From Streptomyces lateritius (GTDB taxonomy: Bacteria; Actinomycetota; Actinomycetes; Streptomycetales; Streptomycetaceae): a stretch of DNA of 64,000 nt. The position numbers and the translations under genes are program-made. The DNA lies in contig NZ_BMTO01000009.1 of the NCBI RefSeq assembly GCF_014649715.1, positions 1-64,000 of the forward strand, given 5' to 3'. Positions within the stretch are counted from its first letter, which is position 1. Every line of letters begins with the position of its first letter. Below are positions 20,702-29,429 of this stretch, one piece after another. Below the pieces are notes generated by a model that worked only from the letters and a program-made list of their open reading frames with translations, was not told the DNA's origin and did not search any database.

Positions 20702-20911
20702 ATGGCGTCTCTCGACGGTATCTCAGACAAGCCCGACGGCGGCAGCCGTGCTCTGCCCTGGTTTACGGCCTGCGTGGGTCTGCTGGCGATGGTCGTGGCG
20801 GCCGGCCTGGCGGTGGGCGGTCACGGCGAGGTGGCCGTGGCCGTCGGTGCGGTCGGGGTGGCTGTCGCCGGTACCGGCGGGCTGCGGGTGACCGTGAACG
20901 TCCGGCGGTGA
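20702..20911 (+). CDS. small two-helix membrane protein
   Basis: 69 residues. A short polar N terminus (MASLDGISDKPDGG), then two hydrophobic segments (about 19-38 LPWFTACVGLLAMVVAAGLA and 45-62 VAVAVGAVGVAVAGTGG) and a basic end (VNVRR). RBS GAGGAGAG lies about 8 bases upstream. I do not recognise a named family. Its promoter shares a 60-bp box with that of the NAD-glutamate dehydrogenase gene, so the two are probably controlled together. Confidence 0.65.
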   Translation: MASLDGISDKPDGGSRALPWFTACVGLLAMVVAAGLAVGGHGEVAVAVGAVGVAVAGTGGLRVTVNVRR

Positions 20912-20979
20912 GCGAGAGGCGCGGGCGGAGGTGGTCGCAGAACGACGCCCCGCCCGCGCCCCCGCCCGTCGCCCCCCGG

Positions 20980-21534
20980 TCAGGCCTTGCTGCGGAGGAC
21001 CTTCAGGAATTCGCGCATCCAGGCGGGGTGGTCGGGCCAGCCGCGGGAGGAGACGAGGGTGCCGTCGATGACGGCCTCGGTGTCCTGGAAGCTCGCGCCC
21101 GCCGCCTGCATGTCGATCTCGAGTGCGGGGTACGCGGTGACCCTGCGGCCCTCCAGGCCGCCGATCGCAGCCGTCAGGAGGGGGCCGTGACAGATCTGGG
21201 CCACGGGCTTGTCCGCGTCGAAGAACGACTTGAGGATCTTGCGAAGCTCCGGGTCGTTGCGGAGGTACTCCGGGGCGCGGCCGCCCGGGATCACCACGGC
21301 CACGTAGTCGCCCGGGTCGACCTCGGAGAAGGCCAGGTCGGCGGGCCAGGTGTACCCCGGCTTCTCCGTGTACGTGTCGTAGCCCGGCTCGAAGTCGTGG
21401 ACCACGAACCGCAGCCGCTTGCGCGCCGGGGCCGCGATGTCGACTTCGTAGCCCTCCTCGAGGAGACGCTGGTAGGGGTAGAGGACCTCCAGCGACTCCG
21501 CCGCGTCCCCGGTCACGATCAAGATCTTCGCCAT
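20980..21534 (-). CDS. DJ-1/PfpI family protein
   Basis: 184 residues. Class I glutamine-amidotransferase-like fold with the nucleophile elbow AQICHGPLL (Cys about 106) and the upstream Glu-containing strand VVIPGGRAPEYLR. Members act as deglycases, chaperones or intracellular proteases; assignments remain disputed. It is encoded on the minus strand between the two copies of the 60-bp promoter box, and its own upstream region reaches into copy 2. Confidence 0.88.
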   Translation of the reverse strand: MAKILIVTGDAAESLEVLYPYQRLLEEGYEVDIAAPARKRLRFVVHDFEPGYDTYTEKPGYTWPADLAFSEVDPGDYVAVVIPGGRAPEYLRNDPELRKILKSFFDADKPVAQICHGPLLTAAIGGLEGRRVTAYPALEIDMQAAGASFQDTEAVIDGTLVSSRGWPDHPAWMREFLKVLRSKA

Positions 21535-21624
21535 CACGACTCCCAGATCCGGTGGTGGTGCCCCGCGCGTCGGAGTGTTGCTGCCAGACTCCTCGCGTCG
21601 CCGTGCCTTGCCAAGAGGACATGT

Positions 21625-21708
21625 GTCGCTGTCCATAACGTCAAACTTCCACCCCCTCTTTTGTACACATACGGCTCATGACGGCGCGGGGGTCGGGAGC
21701 GATAGGCT
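21625..21708 (+). promoter_or_regulatory. promoter with 60-bp conserved box, copy 2
   Basis: Second copy of the 60-base block (21625-21684), again ending in TGACGG (21679-21684) with TAGGCT exactly 18 bases later (21703-21708). A small stem-loop GGGGGC/GCCCCC (21736-21753) follows the predicted start of transcription. It would drive the NAD-glutamate dehydrogenase gene with a leader of about 245 bases. Confidence 0.7.
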
Positions 21709-21958
21709 TTTCCCGTGATCAGCGCGATACGCCGTGGGGGCAGCGAAGCCCCCGGCCTCCGCCCGGCCCGTGTCAACGGCCGGGTCGACAGGGCGTTCGC
21801 TGATCCTCTCCGTCCGGACGTGCCACCCGCGGTGGCCGGATTCGACCTGGACATCTCTCATCACGGCCTCACGTCGACTTCGACCGGTATCACCGCGTCG
21901 TGGCGATGTGCCGTTTCTACCGACGTCACGCAACGGCGCGCGACAGGAGCCAGAGGAC

Positions 21959-24900
21959 ATGCAGACCAAGCTGGACGAAGCCAAGGCCGAGCTGCTCGAC
22001 AGGGCCGCCCGGGTAGCTGAGAACAGCCCGGCCGGGGGGCGACTTCCGACGGGGCCTGAGAACGGGGAGAGGCCCGACCGGGACACCCTGCTCGACTACC
22101 TCCAGCGCTACTACCTGCACACCGCGCCCGAGGACCTCACGGACCGCGATCCGGTGGACGTCTTCGGCGCCGCCCTCTCGCACTACCGGCTCGCGGAGAA
22201 CCGCCCCCAGGGCACCGCGAACGTCCGCGTGCACACCCCGACGGTCGAGGAGAACGGCTGGACCTGCAGCCACTCCGTCGTCGAGGTCGTCACCGACGAC
22301 ATGCCGTTCCTCGTGGACTCCGTCACCAACGAGCTCTCCCGCCAGGGCCGCGGCATCCACGTCGTGATCCACCCGCAGGTCCTCGTCCGCCGTGACGTCA
22401 CCGGCAGGCTCATCGAGGTGCTCAGCTCCGAGTCCGCCGGGACCAAGGCCGGGCTGCCGCACGACGTGCTCACCGAGTCCTGGATCCACGTCGAGATCGA
22501 CCGCGAGACCGACCGGGCCGACCTCAAGCAGATCACCACGGACCTGCTGCGCGTCCTGTCCGACGTCCGCGAGACGGTCGAGGACTGGGAGAAGATGCGC
22601 GAGGCGGCGCTGCGCATCGCCGAGAACCTGCCCGGCGAGCCGACCCCCGACGACCTGCGCTCCACCGAGGTCGAAGAGGCCCGCGAGCTGCTGCGCTGGC
22701 TCGCCGCCGACCACTTCACCTTCCTCGGCTACCGGGAGTACGAGCTGGTCGACGGTGACGCGCTGGCCGCCGTCCCCGGCACCGGCCTCGGCATCCTGCG
22801 CTCCGACCCGCACCACAGCGGCCAGGACGACCACCACGCCCACCCGGTCTCGCCGTCCTTCAGCCGGCTGCCCGCCGACGCCCGCGCCAAGGCGCGCGAG
22901 CACAAGCTGCTGATCCTCACCAAGGCCAACAGCCGCGCGACCGTGCACCGCCCCTCGTACCTCGACTACGTGGGCGTGAAGAAGTTCGACGCCGAAGGAA
23001 ACGTGGTGGGGGAGCGGCGCTTCCTGGGCCTGTTCTCCTCCGCCGCGTACACCGAGTCCGTCCGTCGGGTTCCGGTCATCAGCCGCAAGGTCCAGGAGGT
23101 CCTGGAGGGCGCCGGCTTCTCGCCGAACAGCCACGACGGCCGCGACCTGCTCCAGATCCTGGAGACGTACCCCCGCGACGAGCTCTTCCAGACCCCGCCC
23201 GACGAGCTGCGCGAGATCGTCACCAGCGTCCTCTACCTGCAGGAGCGCCGCCGGCTGCGGCTGTACCTGCGCCAGGAGGAGTACGGCCGTTTCTACTCGG
23301 CCCTCGTCTACCTGCCGCGCGACCGCTTCAACACCGGCGTCCGCGAGCGCCTGACCGACATCCTCAAGGAGGAGCTCGGCGGCACCAGCGTCGACTTCAC
23401 CCTCATGAGCACCGAGTCGGTGCTCACCCGGCTGCACTTCGTCGTGCGCGTCGCCGCCGGCACCGAGCTGACCCACCTGACCGACGCCGACAAGGAGCGC
23501 ATCGAGGCCCGTCTCGTCGAGGCCGCCCGCTCCTGGGCCGACGGTTTCGCCGAGGCCCTCAACGCCGAGTGCGGCGAGGAGCGCGCCGCCGAGCTGCTGC
23601 GCCGCTACGGCAACGCCTTCCCCGAGGGGTACAAGGCCGACCACTCGCCGCGCGCCGCCGTGGCCGACCTGGTCCACCTGGAGCAGCTGAAGCGCACGGG
23701 CAAGGAGTTCGCCCTCTCGCTGTACGAGCCGGTCGGCACCGGCCCCTCCGAGCGCCGCTTCAAGATCTACAAGGGCGGTGAGCAGGTCTCCCTCTCCGCC
23801 GTCCTGCCGGTCCTCAACCGGCTCGGCGTCGAGGTCATCGACGAGCGCCCGTACGAGCTGCGCTGCGCCGACCGTACGCACGCGTGGATCTACGACTTCG
23901 GTCTGCGGATGCCCGCCGCGACCGGCAACGGCGGCGACTACCTCGGTGACGACGCCCGCGAGCGGTTCCAGGAGGCGTTCGCCGCGACCTGGACCGGCGA
24001 GGCCGAGAACGACGGCTTCAACGCGCTGGTCCTCTCCGCCGGGCTGACCTGGCGTGAGGCGATGGTGCTGCGCGCCTACGCGAAGTACCTGCGCCAGGCC
24101 GGTTCGACGTTCAGCCAGGACTACATGGAGGACACCCTCCGCAACAACGTCCACACCACCCGGCTCCTCGTCTCCCTCTTCGAGGCGCGGATGGCGCCGG
24201 AGCGCCAGCGCGCCGGCACCGAGCTGATCGACGGGCTCCTGGAGGAGCTGGACGGCGCCCTGGACCAGGTCGCCTCCCTCGACGAGGACCGGATCCTCCG
24301 CTCCTTCCTCACCGTCATCAAGGCGACCCTGCGGACCAATTTCTTCCAGAAGTCGGACAGCGGACGCCCGCACTCGTACGTGTCGATGAAGTTCGACCCG
24401 CAGGCCATCCCCGACCTCCCCGCGCCCCGCCCGGCGTTCGAGATCTGGGTCTACTCGCCGCGCGTCGAGGGCGTCCACCTGCGCTTCGGCAAGGTTGCCC
24501 GAGGCGGCCTGCGCTGGTCCGACCGGCGTGAGGACTTCCGTACCGAGATCCTCGGCCTGGTCAAGGCGCAGATGGTGAAGAACACCGTCATCGTGCCCGT
24601 CGGCGCCAAGGGCGGCTTCGTCGCCAAGCAGCTCCCGGACCCGTCCGTGGACCGCGACGCCTGGCTGACCGAGGGCATCGCCTCGTACAAGACGTTCATC
24701 TCGGCGCTCCTCGACATCACAGACAACCTGGTCGCAGGCGAGGTCGTGCCCCCGGTCGACGTGGTCCGCCACGACGAGGACGACACCTACCTGGTCGTCG
24801 CCGCCGACAAGGGCACCGCGACCTTCTCCGACATCGCCAACGAGGTCGCCGTCGGCTACGGCTTCTGGCTCGGGGACGCCTTCGCGTCCGGCGGCTCGGC

Positions 24901-26929
24901 CGGCTACGACCACAAGGGCATGGGCATCACCGCCCGCGGCGCCTGGGAGTCCGTCGAGCGGCACTTCCGCGAGCTCGGCCACGACACCCAGACCGAGGAC
25001 TTCACCGTCGTCGGCGTCGGCGACATGTCCGGCGACGTCTTCGGCAACGGCATGCTGCTCTCCGAGCACATCAGGCTCGTCGCCGCCTTCGACCACCGCC
25101 ACATCTTCATCGACCCGAACCCGGACGCGGCCGTCTCGTACGCCGAGCGGCGCCGTCTCTTCGAGCTGCCCCGCAGCTCCTGGGCCGACTACAAGACGGA
25201 GCTGCTCTCCGCGGGCGGCGGCATCCACCCCCGTACCGCCAAGTCGATCCCGATCAACGCGCACATGCGCACGGCCCTCGGCATCGACGCCGGCGTCACC
25301 AAGATGACCCCGGCCGAACTGATGCAGGCGATCCTCCACTCGCCGGTCGACCTGCTGTGGAACGGCGGCATCGGTACGTACGTCAAGTCGTCCGCCGAGA
25401 CCCACGCGGACGTCGGCGACAAGGCGAACGACGCCATCCGCGTCAACGGCGAGGACCTGCGGGTGAAGGTCGTCGGCGAGGGCGGCAACCTCGGTCTGAC
25501 CCAGCTCGGCCGCATCGAGTTCGCCCGCAGGGGCGGCCCCGAGGGCGAGGGCGGCAAGGTCAACACCGACGCCATTGACAACAGCGCCGGCGTGGACACC
25601 TCCGACCACGAGGTCAACATCAAGATCCTGCTCAACGGGCTCGTCGTCGAGGGCGACATGACCGTCAAGCAGCGCAACAAGATCCTCGCCGAGATGACCG
25701 ACGAGGTCGGCCGACTCGTGCTGCGCAACAACTACGCGCAGAACGTGGCCCTGGCCAACGCCGTCGCCCAGTCGCCGTCCCTGCTCCACGCCCACCAGCG
25801 CTTCATGCGCCGGCTGGGCCGGGACGGGCACCTCGACCGCTCCCTGGAGTTCCTGCCCAACGACCGGCAGATCCGCGAGCTGCTCAACGCCGGCAAGGGC
25901 CTGAGCCAGCCTGAGCTCGCCGTTCTCCTCGCGTACACCAAGATCACCGTGGCGGACGAGCTGATCGGCACCGGCCTGCCGGACGACCCGTACCTGCGCG
26001 AACTTCTCCACACGTACTTCCCGACGCTGCTGCGCGAGAAGTTCCCGGAGGCGATCGACAGCCACCCGCTGCGCCGGGAGATCATCACCACGATCCTGGT
26101 CAACGACACGGTCAACAGCGGTGGCTCGACCTTCCTGCACCGCCTCCGCGAGGAGACGGGCGCCTCGATCGAGGAGATCGTCCGCGCGCAGACCGCCGCC
26201 CGCGCCATCTTCCGGCTCAGCGACGTCTGGGACGCCGTCGAGGCGCTCGACAACCAGGTACCGGCCGAGTTCCAGACCCGGATGCGGCTGCACTCGCGGC
26301 GCCTGGTCGAGCGCGGCACGCGCTGGCTGCTCGGCAACCGCCCGCAGCCGCTCGAGCTCGCCGAGACCGTCGACTTCTTCGGCGACCGCGTGGAACAGGT
26401 CTGGGCCGAGCTGCCGCAGCTGCTGCGCGGCGCGGACCTGGAGTGGTACCAGCAGATCCTGGAAGAGCTGACGGCCGTGGGCGTCCCGGAGAAGCTCGCC
26501 CTGCGGGTCGCCGGCTTCTCCTCCGCCTTCCCGATCCTCGACATCGTCGCGATCGCGGACCGCACGGAGAAGGACCCGATGGCGGTCGCCGAGGTCTACT
26601 ACGACCTGGCCGACCGGCTGCGGATCACGCAGCTCATGGACCGGATCATCGAACTGCCGCGCGCCGACCGGTGGCAGTCGATGGCCCGCGCCTCCATCCG
26701 CGAGGACCTGTTCGCCGCCCACGCCGCTCTCACGGCGGACGTGCTGGCGGCGGGCGACGGGAGCGCGAGCCCGGAGCAGCGGTTCAAGGCGTGGGAGGAG
26801 AAGAACGCGGCGATCCTCGGCCGGGCGCGGACGACGCTGGAGGAGATCCAGAGCTCCGAGACGTTCGACCTGGCCAACCTGTCGGTGGCCATGCGGACGA
26901 TGCGGCAGCTGCTGCGCACGCACAGCTAG
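21959..26929 (+). CDS. NAD-specific glutamate dehydrogenase (180-kDa class)
   Basis: 1656 residues, the size of the large tetrameric Streptomyces/Pseudomonas enzyme. N-terminal ACT-like regions (CSHSVVEVVTDDMPFLVDSV; EVIDERPYELRCADRTHAWIYDFG), then the catalytic core with substrate-binding RGGLRWSDRREDFRTE and KNTVIVPVGAKGGFV, the dinucleotide fold (VGVGDMSGDVFGNGML) and GGIGTYVK. It oxidises glutamate to 2-oxoglutarate and ammonia, a catabolic role when amino acids are carbon source. ATG 21959 has AGAGGAC upstream; the frame is open earlier without support. Likely allosterically controlled through the N-terminal half, as in the family. Confidence 0.95.
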   Translation: MQTKLDEAKAELLDRAARVAENSPAGGRLPTGPENGERPDRDTLLDYLQRYYLHTAPEDLTDRDPVDVFGAALSHYRLAENRPQGTANVRVHTPTVEENGWTCSHSVVEVVTDDMPFLVDSVTNELSRQGRGIHVVIHPQVLVRRDVTGRLIEVLSSESAGTKAGLPHDVLTESWIHVEIDRETDRADLKQITTDLLRVLSDVRETVEDWEKMREAALRIAENLPGEPTPDDLRSTEVEEARELLRWLAADHFTFLGYREYELVDGDALAAVPGTGLGILRSDPHHSGQDDHHAHPVSPSFSRLPADARAKAREHKLLILTKANSRATVHRPSYLDYVGVKKFDAEGNVVGERRFLGLFSSAAYTESVRRVPVISRKVQEVLEGAGFSPNSHDGRDLLQILETYPRDELFQTPPDELREIVTSVLYLQERRRLRLYLRQEEYGRFYSALVYLPRDRFNTGVRERLTDILKEELGGTSVDFTLMSTESVLTRLHFVVRVAAGTELTHLTDADKERIEARLVEAARSWADGFAEALNAECGEERAAELLRRYGNAFPEGYKADHSPRAAVADLVHLEQLKRTGKEFALSLYEPVGTGPSERRFKIYKGGEQVSLSAVLPVLNRLGVEVIDERPYELRCADRTHAWIYDFGLRMPAATGNGGDYLGDDARERFQEAFAATWTGEAENDGFNALVLSAGLTWREAMVLRAYAKYLRQAGSTFSQDYMEDTLRNNVHTTRLLVSLFEARMAPERQRAGTELIDGLLEELDGALDQVASLDEDRILRSFLTVIKATLRTNFFQKSDSGRPHSYVSMKFDPQAIPDLPAPRPAFEIWVYSPRVEGVHLRFGKVARGGLRWSDRREDFRTEILGLVKAQMVKNTVIVPVGAKGGFVAKQLPDPSVDRDAWLTEGIASYKTFISALLDITDNLVAGEVVPPVDVVRHDEDDTYLVVAADKGTATFSDIANEVAVGYGFWLGDAFASGGSAGYDHKGMGITARGAWESVERHFRELGHDTQTEDFTVVGVGDMSGDVFGNGMLLSEHIRLVAAFDHRHIFIDPNPDAAVSYAERRRLFELPRSSWADYKTELLSAGGGIHPRTAKSIPINAHMRTALGIDAGVTKMTPAELMQAILHSPVDLLWNGGIGTYVKSSAETHADVGDKANDAIRVNGEDLRVKVVGEGGNLGLTQLGRIEFARRGGPEGEGGKVNTDAIDNSAGVDTSDHEVNIKILLNGLVVEGDMTVKQRNKILAEMTDEVGRLVLRNNYAQNVALANAVAQSPSLLHAHQRFMRRLGRDGHLDRSLEFLPNDRQIRELLNAGKGLSQPELAVLLAYTKITVADELIGTGLPDDPYLRELLHTYFPTLLREKFPEAIDSHPLRREIITTILVNDTVNSGGSTFLHRLREETGASIEEIVRAQTAARAIFRLSDVWDAVEALDNQVPAEFQTRMRLHSRRLVERGTRWLLGNRPQPLELAETVDFFGDRVEQVWAELPQLLRGADLEWYQQILEELTAVGVPEKLALRVAGFSSAFPILDIVAIADRTEKDPMAVAEVYYDLADRLRITQLMDRIIELPRADRWQSMARASIREDLFAAHAALTADVLAAGDGSASPEQRFKAWEEKNAAILGRARTTLEEIQSSETFDLANLSVAMRTMRQLLRTHS

Positions 26930-26958
26930 CGGGAGCGGCACGTACGTGTCGTAGCGAA

Positions 26959-26999
26959 CGACGAGGGCCCCGCCGGGACGACCGGCGGGGCCCTCGTCG
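26959..26999 (+). terminator. bidirectional terminator after NAD-GDH
   Basis: A perfect 18-bp stem (26959-26976 with 26982-26999) closes on a 5-base loop, 30 bases after the dehydrogenase stop and 14 bases beyond the stop of the convergent glycosyltransferase gene, so it can serve both. Confidence 0.85.
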
Positions 27000-27012
27000 T
27001 TCCGCTCGTTCC

Positions 27013-28398
27013 TCATTCGGCTCGTTCCTCGACGGCCACGGACGAGGTCCACAGGCGGCGTGCGGCCAGCAGCGCGGCGGCGACCAGCAGTGCGTTGCGG
27101 ACCGCCATGACCCCGAGGCCGGGCAGGGTGCCGGCCAGCACGTCGTCGTAGAGGACCGGGTACGCCAGGGAGCTCAGCGCGGCCGCCGGCAGGAGCAGCA
27201 GCGCCACCGGGCGCATCACGGTGCGCCGCGAGGTCAGACAGACGGCGGCCAGGCCGAGGAGCCAGATCATGTACTGGGGGCTGATCACCCGGCTGGTGAC
27301 GGTGAGGAGCAGGACGGCGGCGAGGGCCGCGTCCGCCGGGGTCGCCTCGGTCCAGCCGCGGGCCCGGAGCCGCCAGATCAGCAGCCAGACGCAGGCGAGG
27401 ACGGTCAGGAGCAGCGCGAGCCGGCCGATGCTGGAGACGTACGGGCCGACGTATTCGAAGGCGCCGTAGCGGTACTGGACCGTGCCCGGCCAGACGCCCG
27501 CCGCCCTGGCCAGGGAGAGGGCGGTGCCGCCCAGGGACTCGATCTGGATCCCACGGCTGCCCTGCTGGCGCAGGAAGCCGAGCGAGTGCGAGAAGAAGAG
27601 CGCCAGGGTGGCGAGGAGGGCCGCGGCGGTGACGGCGGCGGAGACCCAGGCGTCACGGGTGGTACGGCCCCGGGGCGTGCCGATGAGGGTGAGCACCGGC
27701 CACACCTTGACCAGCGCGCCGAGCGCGGCGAGCGCCCCGCCGAGGCGGTGTCCGGCGGCCGAGCGGGACCGCAGCGCGAGCAGCGCGAGCACGGCGAGGG
27801 CGGTGGCCTGGACGTCGTACCGGGCCAGCGGGAGGTGCAGGAGCAGCGGCAGTCCGCAGACCCACACCCAGGCGCCGTGTGTGACGCGGTCGCTGTCGGC
27901 GCGGGCGAGGGCGAGGGTGACGGCGGCGTCCGCGAGGAGGGTGAGGGCGACGAACGCCTGGAAGTACGTGAGCCAGGGCAACGCCCCAGGGGACATGATC
28001 ACCAGCCCGGCGCCGGGCGGGTACTGCCAGGTGACGTCGTTCACGGGGAACGTGCCGTGGGCGAACTGCCGGTACCAGTACTGGTAGAGGACGTACACCT
28101 CACGCCCCACGCCACCGACGCCCAGGGTGTCGCGGAGCAGAAGCAGCAGCATGCCGACGCGGGTGACGACCCAGACGCCGGCGAGGGAGAGGAGGGGGCC
28201 GTTGCCGACCGAGACGAAGGTGGCCGAGGTGAAGGTGTCCGAGTCGAAGGGGGAGCCGGTGAGATCCGGCGGAGCGGGGGTGCAGGCAGCCCGCGCCGCC
28301 CCTGCCTCGGGCGCCGCCGACGGGGGCCGGCCGCCGGGACCGGGGCCTGGGCCGCGGTCGGGCGAGGGGGGCGGCGTGGGGTCTCGATGCGTCGTCAT
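27013..28398 (-). CDS. GT87 family membrane glycosyltransferase (DUF2029)
   Basis: 461 residues with about ten hydrophobic helices. The family pattern is clear: a first extracellular loop with conserved acidic and aromatic residues (REVYVLYQYWYRQFAHGTFPVNDVTWQYPPGA, given here in part), GGALAALGALVKVWP, and RVISPQYMIWL. GT87 enzymes are polyprenyl-phosphomannose-dependent mannosyltransferases of actinobacterial envelope glycans. The first ~55 residues are Pro/Gly-rich and soluble. Start ATG 28398 lies 8 bases after a TAGAGT -10-like hexamer, suggesting a leaderless message. Confidence 0.85.
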   Translation of the reverse strand: MTTHRDPTPPPSPDRGPGPGPGGRPPSAAPEAGAARAACTPAPPDLTGSPFDSDTFTSATFVSVGNGPLLSLAGVWVVTRVGMLLLLLRDTLGVGGVGREVYVLYQYWYRQFAHGTFPVNDVTWQYPPGAGLVIMSPGALPWLTYFQAFVALTLLADAAVTLALARADSDRVTHGAWVWVCGLPLLLHLPLARYDVQATALAVLALLALRSRSAAGHRLGGALAALGALVKVWPVLTLIGTPRGRTTRDAWVSAAVTAAALLATLALFFSHSLGFLRQQGSRGIQIESLGGTALSLARAAGVWPGTVQYRYGAFEYVGPYVSSIGRLALLLTVLACVWLLIWRLRARGWTEATPADAALAAVLLLTVTSRVISPQYMIWLLGLAAVCLTSRRTVMRPVALLLLPAAALSSLAYPVLYDDVLAGTLPGLGVMAVRNALLVAAALLAARRLWTSSVAVEERAE

Positions 28399-28406
28399 CG
28401 AGCCGC

Positions 28407-28412
28407 ACTCTA
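28407..28412 (-). promoter_or_regulatory. -10 element for GT87 gene, leaderless
   Basis: On the minus strand TAGAGT stands 8 bases before the ATG, with GTGATA 16 bases further upstream as a weak -35. No ribosome-binding site is present, consistent with transcription starting at or near the start codon. Confidence 0.5.
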
Positions 28413-28523
28413 TTCAGGTCTACGCCTGTATCACTCCTTTTGTCCGTCCTTCCTGGTGAATGCCCGCTTCCCTCGGCCGGCCGCCCGGCCCGCTTCCCTC
28501 GCCCGGCCCGGGGTCTGCCCCGT

Positions 28524-29429
28524 CTACTTCACCGCGCCCGCCATCACCCCCGAGACGAACTGGCGCTGGAAGGCGAAGAAGACCACCAGCGGAATCACCA
28601 TCGAGACGAATGCTCCCGGGGCGAGGACGTCGATGTTGTTGCCGAACTGGCGTACCTGCTGCTGGAGGGCCACCGTGATCGGTGGGGATTCGGAGTCCGC
28701 GAAGATCAGGGCGACCAGCATGTCGTTCCAGACCCAGAGGAACTGGAAGATGCCCAGGGAGGCGATCGCGGGGCCGCCCAGGGGCAGCACGACCCGGGTG
28801 AAGAGTCGGATCTCGCCCGCACCGTCCAGCCGGGCCGCCTCCAGGAGCTCACGGGGGATCTCGGCGAAGAAGTTGCGGAGCAGGAAGATCGCGAACGGCA
28901 GCCCGAAGGCGGTGTGGAAGAGGACGACCCCGAGTGTCGTCTCGAAGATGCCGATCGTGCCGAAGAGCTTCGACACCGGTACCAGCGCGACCTGTACCGG
29001 TACCACCAGGAGTCCCACGACCACCAGGAACCACCAGTCGCGGCCGGGGAAGTCCAGCCACGCGAAGGCGTACCCGGCGAGTGAGCCGATGACGACGACC
29101 AGGAGGGTCGCAGGGACGGTGATCAGGACGGTGGAGACGAGCGAGCCGGTGATGGTGTCGTTCGCGAGAAGGGCGGAGTAGTTCTCGGTGGTCAGTTGCG
29201 CCGGGGTGGTGAAGACCTGCCACCAGCCGCTCTCGCTGATGTCGGTCGGCCCGCGCAACGAGGAGAGCAGCAGTCCGACCGTGGGCATCAGCCAGAAGAG
29301 GCCGACGAGGACGAGGAATATCCGCATCCCACCGCCGGCGGCGCGGGCGGCGATCCGTGACCCCAGGCGGCCGGCCCCGCTCCCGCCCCCGCCCCCGCTT
29401 CCACCTCCGCCTCCGTTCGACGCTGTCAT
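28524..29429 (-). CDS. sugar ABC transporter permease (MalG type)
   Basis: 301 residues, six helices. Carries the EAA loop (EAARLDGAGEIRLFTRVVLPLGGP) that docks on the ATPase. The N terminus has a natural Gly-Ser run (NGGGGGSGGGGGSG). It begins with ATG 29429, which overlaps the stop of the MalF-type gene by four bases. No ATPase gene is adjacent; such Streptomyces importers normally borrow the shared ATPase MsiK encoded elsewhere. Substrate is probably an oligosaccharide. Confidence 0.9.
   Translation of the reverse strand: MTASNGGGGGSGGGGGSGAGRLGSRIAARAAGGGMRIFLVLVGLFWLMPTVGLLLSSLRGPTDISESGWWQVFTTPAQLTTENYSALLANDTITGSLVSTVLITVPATLLVVVIGSLAGYAFAWLDFPGRDWWFLVVVGLLVVPVQVALVPVSKLFGTIGIFETTLGVVLFHTAFGLPFAIFLLRNFFAEIPRELLEAARLDGAGEIRLFTRVVLPLGGPAIASLGIFQFLWVWNDMLVALIFADSESPPITVALQQQVRQFGNNIDVLAPGAFVSMVIPLVVFFAFQRQFVSGVMAGAVK

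Noticed and set aside
21926..27052. Open frame of 1708 codons on the minus strand
   Set aside because: Complete antisense of the NAD-glutamate dehydrogenase gene; Val/Asp/Leu-rich nonsense typical of the reverse of GC-biased codons.
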